A DNA stretch of 6,227 nt, taken from assembly GCA_009903905.1 (NCBI GenBank), contig WYEI01000042.1, positions 1 to 6,227 of the forward strand. The letters are read 5' to 3'. The DNA comes from Pyrobaculum sp. (lineage in GTDB: Archaea > Thermoproteota > Thermoprotei > Thermoproteales > Thermoproteaceae). This document shows positions 1 through 4,416 of the stretch, piece by piece; the first letter of the stretch is position 1; every line of letters starts with the position of its first letter. The position numbers and the translations under genes are program-made. The notes beneath the pieces were generated by a model. That model had not been told where the DNA came from and made no database searches. It saw only the letters and a program-made list of their open reading frames with translations.

Positions 1-203
1 ACGACTACCAATACCACGGGCCGGATCCGGACGCCGTTTTGTCTAAATACGTCACGCGGGGGGAGGCAACCGCAGACGTCCTGCTGCTCACGCAGGAGCT
101 TCTACGCCGCGTGGAGGCGCTCAAAGGACGCGCCAGGCAGACGGAGGAGCTTGAGAAGGCGCTGGAAGAGGTGAGGAGGGCCTTGGCGCGCTGGACGTCG
201 TAA
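1..203 (+). CDS. C-terminal end of an unrecognised protein (5' truncated by the window)
   Basis: An open frame with its first whole codon at position 3 runs without stops to TAA at 201-203, giving the last 66 residues of a protein whose start lies left of the window. The visible part begins DYQYHGPDPDAVLSKYVTRG and then becomes a highly charged helix rich in Leu, Glu, Arg and Ala, ending in ALARWTS. The Leu/Ala spacing over the last 40 residues suggests a coiled coil or helical hairpin. No catalytic motif or membrane segment is visible and I do not recognise the family. Codon use is GC-rich, like the genes at the right of the window. The stop codon lies inside the 194-210 palindrome. That it is coding is fairly sure; its function is unknown. 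Confidence 0.6.
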   Translation, partial: DYQYHGPDPDAVLSKYVTRGEATADVLLLTQELLRRVEALKGRARQTEELEKALEEVRRALARWTS

Positions 204-210
204 CGACGTC
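194..210. repeat. 17-nt palindrome spanning the stop codon of the first gene
   Basis: GACGTCGT (194-201) and ACGACGTC (203-210) are perfect reverse complements separated by one base, and GACGTC inside each arm is itself a palindrome. The TAA stop (201-203) sits at the centre. It could be a short hairpin at the 3' end of the transcript or a dyad protein-binding site. No T-run follows on the plus strand, but a minus-strand transcript would carry CCCCTTTT just before it. Confidence 0.55.
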
Positions 211-363
211 AAAAGGGGAGCCCAAACGGACAAACGATAGACGGCTACGGTAGATACCGCATGTCTGGAGTTCTCGCGGGTAGGGAGGCCGTTGGAAGCC
301 TGCCGCAACACGCCTTGCTTCGGTCGTCGCTGAGAGAGTTAATAGCGGCGGGACGCGGCGACA

Positions 364-451
364 GGCCCCGTCGGGCTCCACAGCTACTATCGGCACATCG
401 TTAGGCCGATAAAACAGCCGGGGATTAATTCTGCCTAACGCCGACGGGGTC
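364..451. repeat. Nested inverted repeat / two-stem structure (SL1)
   Basis: Outer arms 364-374 and 441-451 pair over 11 positions (GGCCCCGTCGG with CCGACGGGGTC, one G-T). Inner arms 399-406 (CGTTAGGC) and 433-440 (GCCTAACG) pair over 8. The right inner arm ends at 440 and the right outer arm begins at 441, so the two helices could stack directly, leaving a 24-nt bulge (375-398) and a 26-nt loop (407-432). An alternative 6-bp hairpin, TATCGG (388-393) with CCGATA (406-411), competes with the inner stem. The strand of any transcript is unknown. Confidence 0.6.
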
Positions 452-458
452 AGAAGGC

Positions 459-524
459 ACTTGGGGGAGCCATATCTGCGCGCTCTGCGGCCATGCCTCA
501 CGCATGTAAAAGCCGCCCCCACGT
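459..524. repeat. Nested inverted repeat (SL2)
   Basis: TGGGGG (462-467) pairs with CCCCCA (516-521), with a weak outward extension AC/GT (459-460 with 523-524) across one mismatch. Inside it CGGC (488-491) pairs with GCCG (512-515), and CATGC (492-496) with GCATG (502-506) closes a CTCAC loop. Each stem is short, so this is weaker evidence than the repeats on either side. It matters mainly because it continues the series. Confidence 0.4.
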
Positions 525-584
525 AGACACGCTATATTCCACTCGGGGAGTCTTCTCTATCATAGCCGCCGCGACTAGATAGAG

Positions 585-635
585 GTAGAGCAAAACAGCT
601 CCGTCCTAAGCGCCCGCCGGAGCTTATCGCTCTAC
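585..635. repeat. Two-tier hairpin (SL3)
   Basis: GTAGAGC (585-591) pairs perfectly with GCTCTAC (629-635). Inside it AGCTCCG (597-603) pairs perfectly with CGGAGCT (618-624). They are separated by a nearly symmetric internal loop (AAAAC against TATC) and capped by a 14-nt loop. Two 7-bp perfect stems in register are unlikely by chance at this spacing. The stem-internal loop-stem layout resembles guide-RNA hairpins, but no box can be assigned securely. A short protein-like frame (579-683, plus) overlaps it and offers another explanation. Confidence 0.55.
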
Positions 636-715
636 ATGAGAAGCGAGCCGTACATCAAGGGCACTATCGCCAAGGTGGCATAGACTGACTTAGAAATCTG
701 AGACAAGATGAAGTT

Positions 716-1255
716 TTATGAGAGGAGGAGATCGCCGCCGGCCATAAACACGGCATATGTGCCGAGACCTCCCGCAGTCGCGGAGATTAAGGAAAGCGTC
801 TGGTAAGGGGCACCGCAGATCAACTCCCTCAACGCGGAAACGGCGCTGGAGATCCGCGGCTCAGTTAATTTTGCGATGGCAACGGGCAGAGACATGATTG
901 CATCTATCAACAAGATGACTGAGGGGTTAAGCCTAACGCCAAAAGCACTCACGAGCTTTATAGTCTGAGCCAAGTAGCCAAGCACAGACAACGTCCTCTG
1001 CTGGCACACAGAGAGGTATGCGCCAGCCGGCCAGGCAGAGAGCACTAGAAGCACAAGCCCTATTGCGAGAACCGCGGCATCCAGCTTACCATACGTAGCC
1101 ACATATGTCACAAAAGAGAACCACCCAGCAAAGATAACACTATGCCAATCCCGGCCGGCTCGGCGTAGCGCTTCGGCTGTTGGCAAATATGTCCGATGTG
1201 TACGGTTGTGGAGCCGAACATACTTGAAGCTATTGAAACGTCGTGTGTGTAACAC
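716..1255 (-). CDS. Putative polytopic membrane protein, probably 5'-truncated
   Basis: A 179-codon frame from GTG at 1255 to TAA at 716. The first 35 residues are basic and polar (many Arg, His, Thr). The rest has hydrophobic segments at about 39-56, 59-80, 111-129 and 153-172, with a weaker one near 90-105, so four or five membrane helices are likely. No family is recognised; a membrane step in glycan assembly is possible from context but not shown. The frame stays open upstream of GTG to about 1331 without any ATG, and no good promoter or Shine-Dalgarno site precedes 1255. The gene may therefore have lost its 5' end where the AT-rich glycosyltransferase module begins. Composition is intermediate, less GC-rich than the right-hand operon. 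It is moderately likely to be a real or once-real gene. Confidence 0.45.
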   Translation of the reverse strand: MLHTRRFNSFKYVRLHNRTHRTYLPTAEALRRAGRDWHSVIFAGWFSFVTYVATYGKLDAAVLAIGLVLLVLSAWPAGAYLSVCQQRTLSVLGYLAQTIKLVSAFGVRLNPSVILLIDAIMSLPVAIAKLTEPRISSAVSALRELICGAPYQTLSLISATAGGLGTYAVFMAGGDLLLS

Positions 1256-1331
1256 GGGCGAAGCAACAATATTAGTTGGCCTGCTGAAGGGTGCTGTGCC
1301 TAGGTGGCCGCAGTCTATGTATATGCTATAG

Positions 1332-1340
1332 CTTTAATAA
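1332..1340 (+). promoter_or_regulatory. TATA-like box for the AT-rich glycosyltransferase
   Basis: CTTTAATAA is centred about 25 nt before the ATG at 1361, the normal archaeal spacing from TATA box to transcription start. Transcription would therefore begin at or next to the ATG, giving a leaderless mRNA. This supports 1361 as the start codon, since the GTG at 1304 lies upstream of the box. No experimental start site is available. Confidence 0.5.
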
Positions 1341-1360
1341 TTCTCAGCGTTGACTGGTGT

Positions 1361-2548
1361 ATGTCACGAATAATGGTCTTCTCGCTTGCAAGTGATCTAA
1401 CTGGTGGAAATTATAGGCTTTTGCGTGTGTTGGAACATTTTCCAAAAGAAGAATATATTTTTGTTATGCCAAAAGATAGAAAAAAAGATATGTTAAAAAT
1501 TATAAAAAAATATGAAATAGGTGAAGATATTTACCATATAGTTAACAACGCTTATGAGTTAAAAGAGTTCGGAGAAGGAAACAGGGTGGACTACATTGAA
1601 TATGGTTTTTATGTTGTTGAAGTAGCGAAAAAACTTGGATGTGAGATGGTATATTTTCCCCATGAACATACATACATACCCATTGGGTTTAGGCTGGGGT
1701 CTATGAAACATAAGGTCATGTGGACAGAACTTCTTCAACAAACTCCAGTGGTAGGTTCACTGTTAAAGGAGGATGGCAGTGGATTTAAGTTGTTGGCCGA
1801 AAACCTCAAGATACATGGCCATTCAAGCTTAAAAATAATAAGAGGTTATTTACGTTTAAAGGTATTCAAATATGCCGTAGATGATACGCCCGTTCTTGCT
1901 GTTTCGCGATCTATTCCGTACGAACTTAGCAGACTTGGTGTTGATGCAAATATTAAAGTAGTAGAGCCTGGCAATGCCTCTGATAAATGTCTATTTAAAG
2001 GCTTAAGTAGAGATTACGACGTTGGCTTCTTCGCCAGAGTTGTCCCCGAAAAGGGTATTTTTGATTTTATAAAATCTATAAAAATTTTAAAGGAAGTTAT
2101 GCCAAATTTAAAGGTTTTTATATCTGGCTCTATAGATAATAAAAACCTAGAAAAAGTGTCTAACACTTTAAGAGCGCTCAATTTAAGTGTCGAGTTGCAA
2201 TTTAACGTAACGCGCGAAGAAAAGTTCAAGCTATTAGCTTCTACCAAAGTCTTGTTGTATCCCACGCGTGCAGACGCGTTTCCTACCGTAGTTTTGGAAG
2301 CCCTGAGCTGTGGAACGCCGGTTGTGGCTTATGGAATCCCAGCAATAAGGTTCAACTTCGATACCCCCGCAGTGTTAAAAGTCGAGCCATTAAATATAAG
2401 AGGGCTTGTGCTGGCTACTATGCAGGTATTAAAGGGAGGGTTGTGGGAAGGTCTCGAGAATGAAGCGTTGAACTTTGCCTCAAGATTTACATGGGATCGT
2501 GTGGCACAGGCAGAGTGGAGCATGTTAACTACTCTAGCCAAGAAATAA
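1361..2548 (+). CDS. Glycosyltransferase family 4 (GT-B fold)
   Basis: A 395-residue retaining glycosyltransferase that should move a sugar from a nucleotide-sugar onto a lipid- or protein-linked glycan at the cytoplasmic membrane face. The N-terminal strand and glycine loop read MVFSLASDLTGGNYRLLRVL (residues 5-24), as in the acceptor-side domain of GT4 enzymes. VSRSI...LGV (181-194) and VVEPGN (200-205) mark the crossing into the donor-binding domain. GFFARVVPEKG (222-232) is the usual first strand of that domain. TRADAFPTVVLEALSCGTPV (302-321) is the EX7E motif, with Asp305 in place of the first Glu and Glu313 as the second. A GTG at 1304 would add 19 hydrophobic residues, but the TATA spacing and family N-terminus favour 1361. 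Sampled 60-base lines fall to 20-23% GC in the first two thirds and rise to 45-55% from about 2230, while neighbouring genes reach about 67%. This points to transfer or mosaicism. The sugar is unknown. Confidence 0.88.
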   Translation: MSRIMVFSLASDLTGGNYRLLRVLEHFPKEEYIFVMPKDRKKDMLKIIKKYEIGEDIYHIVNNAYELKEFGEGNRVDYIEYGFYVVEVAKKLGCEMVYFPHEHTYIPIGFRLGSMKHKVMWTELLQQTPVVGSLLKEDGSGFKLLAENLKIHGHSSLKIIRGYLRLKVFKYAVDDTPVLAVSRSIPYELSRLGVDANIKVVEPGNASDKCLFKGLSRDYDVGFFARVVPEKGIFDFIKSIKILKEVMPNLKVFISGSIDNKNLEKVSNTLRALNLSVELQFNVTREEKFKLLASTKVLLYPTRADAFPTVVLEALSCGTPVVAYGIPAIRFNFDTPAVLKVEPLNIRGLVLATMQVLKGGLWEGLENEALNFASRFTWDRVAQAEWSMLTTLAKK

Positions 2549-2590
2549 GCTCGGCCATAGCTGGGGTTCGCCAGACGGCGTTGACAAATT

Positions 2591-2617
2591 GTGTAGCGAG
2601 CCTATGCTTGCTAGCAC
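2591..2617 (+). repeat. Hairpin 43 nt downstream of the GT4 stop codon
   Basis: TAGCGAGC (2594-2601) pairs with GCTTGCTA (2606-2613) through seven Watson-Crick pairs and one G-T around a CTAT tetraloop. GTG (2591-2593) pairs with CAC (2615-2617) across a single bulged G. It may be a 3'-UTR structure or RNA-processing signal of the glycosyltransferase mRNA. It is not a classic terminator, because no T-run follows directly. Confidence 0.45.
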
Positions 2618-2666
2618 TTAAGTTGAAGGTTTCGCGCTACTTAGAACTGCGCAGACCTGTGTAGAG

Positions 2667-2774
2667 ATGTTGAGCTCTTTTTTGCCGCCGAGGCGTTTTG
2701 AGCTGTGGAATTCTATTAACGAACTCTCGCCATGTTTAAGCTTGTGGTGTCATGATTGTTGTAACGGCAGGTAG
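2667..2774 (+). CDS. Possible 35-residue Cys-rich small protein
   Basis: ATG at 2667 to TAG at 2772 encodes a 35-residue peptide starting MLSSFLPPRRFELW and ending in a cluster, CLSLWCHDCC, with four Cys and one His in ten residues. Such spacing could bind zinc or an iron-sulfur cluster, but no known family is recognised. It is in the same frame as the ATPase fragment that follows, separated only by the TAG, so it may instead be debris joined to that fragment. No clear promoter or Shine-Dalgarno site precedes it. Low confidence. Confidence 0.2.
   Translation: MLSSFLPPRRFELWNSINELSPCLSLWCHDCCNGR
2676..2684 (+). terminator. Candidate T-rich terminator
   Basis: TCTTTTTT (2676-2683) is the only run of six T downstream of the GT4 gene before the next coding-like segment. 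Archaeal RNA polymerase commonly terminates at such runs. It lies about 130 nt after the stop codon, which is long, so the assignment is tentative. Confidence 0.25.
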
Positions 2775-2804
2775 ATTGGATATTATTCACCTCTGCCTAC
2801 CGAC

Positions 2805-3170
2805 GTGGCGGAGGTGGCCAGGAGGCTTCTTGACGCCGTTTCCGACGTCTCTGGCATGGCCCAGCTGAAGTTGGCCTATCTGGCCGTGGACCTGGCGAAG
2901 GGGCTGATCGGGCGGTGGGGCAAGAGGAAGGTGGCGGTACTTGTGGACGAAGTGTTTCAGGCGGTGGCGCTGGATAAGGCCGGCCTATACGTGAAGAGTC
3001 TCTTGAAACTAATCGAGTACCCTCTGAGGAGTAATGCAAAAATTATAATCATCGCCGACACCAGTGTAGGCGTGACAAAGGAGGAAATTAGCAGACACCT
3101 AAAGCAGAGCCCCATCACAAGGGTTAGATATAGGTGCCGACGCCCCCATGCTGAAAGCCCCAGTAGCTAA
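2805..3170 (+). pseudogene. Fragment of an archaeal AAA-type ATPase (Arch_ATPase family)
   Basis: A 121-codon frame from GTG at 2805 (open upstream only to the TAG at 2772). RKVAVLVDEVFQAV (residues 41-54) is a Walker B strand with Asp48 and Glu49. It is followed by KSLLKLIEYP (64-73) and the strand KIIIIADTS (79-87), where intact members carry the sensor-like Thr/Ser pair. This order matches the P-loop ATPases widespread in Thermoproteales. The Walker A P-loop that should precede it by roughly 100 residues is absent, and after about residue 98 the sequence turns into an Arg/Pro/Ser tail unlike the family, so both ends are missing. The fragment cannot bind ATP normally. Codon use is GC-rich, unlike the GT4 gene to its left. 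A TATA-like ATATTATT (2780-2787) lies about 22 nt before the GTG, so expression is possible. Confidence 0.6.
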
Positions 3171-3513
3171 CCTCACGCAAAAATCCTCACGCCCCGCGCC
3201 GTCTTTTAACTCAATCACAACAGGACCTAGAGAGGGGCTCCCAGCACTTCTCCATAAAGCCAAGCCGCAGAGCGAGTTGTAGGTCTCCTCTTCAGCTTTT
3301 GTGTCGACTTTATCCTCGTGGCGGTAAAGAGATCCTCCATCCGTCCTGACGCCTCTTCCCAGCCAAACTGGGCGTAGTGTCGACCTTTTTCTGCGTTTGT
3401 AGCTATGTTCCTACATGTCGGTAGTTTCGCTGATTAAGTGCTTTGAATACTTTGCCGCTGTCTCGGAGTTAAGCTGGTGCCGTTGCGAGGGATTTCACCG
3501 TTGGCGTGTCTCT
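3171..3513. other. 343-bp gap between the ATPase fragment and the glycosyltransferase operon
   Basis: It contains no intact gene. On the minus strand, protein-like readings shift between two frames: a GT4-like tail (3227-3433, listed separately) and a second frame, open from about 3411 to a stop at 3099-3101, that reads GPVVIELKDGAGREDF in its middle. On the plus strand a frame from 3415 has no family resemblance and overlaps the GT2 gene. It is most simply read as decayed coding DNA. Confidence 0.4.
3227..3433 (-). pseudogene. Remnant of a glycosyltransferase family 4 C-terminus
   Basis: Read on the minus strand, the frame ending at the TAG (3229-3227) contains NAEKGRHYAQFGWEEASGRM followed by EDLF. 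That is the usual closing helix of GT4 enzymes, where a basic helix is followed by an F-x-W-E/D motif and an E-x-x-x-x-L/Y-F end. There is no start codon, no donor-binding EX7E motif, and the frame is closed by a stop at 3434-3436, so only the last part of a gene remains. Downstream the reading appears to change frame. It lies directly behind the GT2 operon and in the same orientation, as if one more glycosyltransferase once followed. The homology call rests on about 25 residues. Confidence 0.35.
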
Positions 3514-4416
3514 CTATTTATTATCTTGCGGGTTTTGGAGGCTTCGGCACAAGCGTCTATAGTAAATTTCAGCAACCCTCTTACTACCCAGCAGATAGGA
3601 AACTTTATATTTAAAAGCACAGTTAAACTTAGTATTAAGTATATATACTTTAACAAGATGAGAGATATATGAGTAACTTACAATTTTATTTATCTCTTTA
3701 ACACTTGCATACCTTAGCAAAAGATCATCATCATATGCATATTTATTCCATGTACAGACCACTTTAGATAACTCGTTGCAGGTTGTAGCTTGTGAATGTC
3801 CCGCGCCTATTCTGTAGTAGGTCAGTTTTTCTGGATGGTAGAGCACCTCGCCGTCTTTTAGCGCTAGGGTAAATATGGCGAAGTCTGCGAGGAGGAGCAT
3901 GCGTTTGAGGATTTCGCCGTGTTTTTTCAGGATGTCTGTCCTTATGGCGAAGGTTGATGGCCAGACATGATAGGGGAATTTGAGGCGAAGACGCAAGGCA
4001 TTTTTCCGCGTTATGACGGCAGGCTCCTCCGGTTGCTGGATCCATGTGGTGGGCTTCGACTCGGCGTCTATGAAGTCTGCGGCGTGTTTGACGAGGGTCC
4101 ACCTGCCCTCCCTCAAAACCGGCTCTAGACGTTCAAGCTTCTCCGGCTTGAAGACGTCGTCGTCCTCCAGCGGCAGTACGTAGCCGCCGGAGGCGACCTC
4201 GCCGATTCTGGCGTAGGTGGCGCAGAGGGTTAAGTCCGGCTCTTGGAGGATTTCCGCATCTACGCCGTGCTTCTGGAAGATGGGCCTTACGGCCTCTCTG
4301 CTGTCTGTGAAGACCAGCACCTCGTCGGGGGGCCTGGTCTGTCTCGCGATGGAGGCCGCGGCCTCGTCCAGGTATCTGTAGCGGCCGTAGGCGGCCACAG
4401 CCACAGTCAGCTTCAT
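3514..4416 (-). CDS. Glycosyltransferase family 2 (GT-A fold)
   Basis: A 300-residue inverting glycosyltransferase that should transfer a sugar from a UDP-, GDP- or dTDP-sugar to a growing glycan. MKLTVAVAAYGRYRYLDEAA opens the Rossmann-like nucleotide domain, with SIARQTRPPDEVLVFTD (22-38) as the usual helix-strand that follows. GGYVLPLEDDDVFKPEKLER (77-96) holds the DXD-type metal/donor site, with Asp85-87. WPSTFAIR (152-159) and LLADFAIFTLAL (175-186) occupy the acceptor and catalytic-base region, though the usual ED pair is reduced to AD. YRIGAGHSQ (201-209) follows. No membrane helix is evident. ATG at 4416 overlaps the stop of the upstream FAD-protein gene by 4 nt (ATGA), which fixes the start and implies translational coupling; a longer upstream extension would lie inside that gene. 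Up to about residue 210 the DNA is GC-rich; the last 90 codons are AT-rich (28% GC over 3661-3720), which hints at a recombined 3' end. Confidence 0.88.
   Translation of the reverse strand: MKLTVAVAAYGRYRYLDEAAASIARQTRPPDEVLVFTDSREAVRPIFQKHGVDAEILQEPDLTLCATYARIGEVASGGYVLPLEDDDVFKPEKLERLEPVLREGRWTLVKHAADFIDAESKPTTWIQQPEEPAVITRKNALRLRLKFPYHVWPSTFAIRTDILKKHGEILKRMLLLADFAIFTLALKDGEVLYHPEKLTYYRIGAGHSQATTCNELSKVVCTWNKYAYDDDLLLRYASVKEINKIVSYSYISHLVKVYILNTKFNCAFKYKVSYLLGSKRVAEIYYRRLCRSLQNPQDNK

Larger units (their letters stand above)
204..715. other. 512-bp stretch without an intact gene, rich in inverted repeats
   Basis: Neither strand holds an ORF with convincing protein character. The longest minus-strand frame (about 133 codons) is Arg/Pro/Ser-rich, lacks hydrophobic periodicity and overlaps the real coding end at 1-203. 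A short plus-strand reading at 579-683 (ending SEPYIKGTIAKVA) looks protein-like and may be the tail of a decayed gene. Another at 261-404 (MSGVLAGREAVGSL start) has no supporting promoter. What stands out is nested dyad symmetry, listed separately at 364-451, 459-524 and 585-635. The stretch may be a structured RNA locus or degenerate accessory DNA. Confidence 0.5.
2549..2804. other. 256-bp debris zone after the GT4 gene
   Basis: It contains the hairpin at 2591-2617, a T-run at 2678-2683 and a 35-codon Cys-rich ORF at 2667-2774, all listed separately. The rest shows several short restriction-site-like palindromes (ACTTAAGT, CTGCGCAG, GAGCTC, GAATTC) and no convincing coding sequence on either strand. 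Confidence 0.4.

Noticed and set aside
121..522. 133-codon minus-strand frame starting at 522
   Set aside because: It is Arg/Pro/Ser-rich, has no recognisable motif, overlaps the real plus-strand coding end at 1-203 and runs through the strong inverted repeats.
204..715. RNase P RNA, SRP RNA, 5S rRNA or tRNA in the structured region
   Set aside because: No conserved core sequences, T-loop motif or cloverleaf could be found on either strand.
1304..1360. GTG at 1304 as start of the GT4 gene
   Set aside because: The TATA-like box lies downstream of this GTG, and the added residues form a hydrophobic stretch not expected before the GT4 first strand.
2549..2600. T-arm-like GGGGTTCGCC near 2563
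   Set aside because: The flanking bases do not form a T-arm or cloverleaf.
3415..3672. 85-codon plus-strand frame
   Set aside because: It overlaps the well-supported GT2 gene on the other strand and has no family resemblance.
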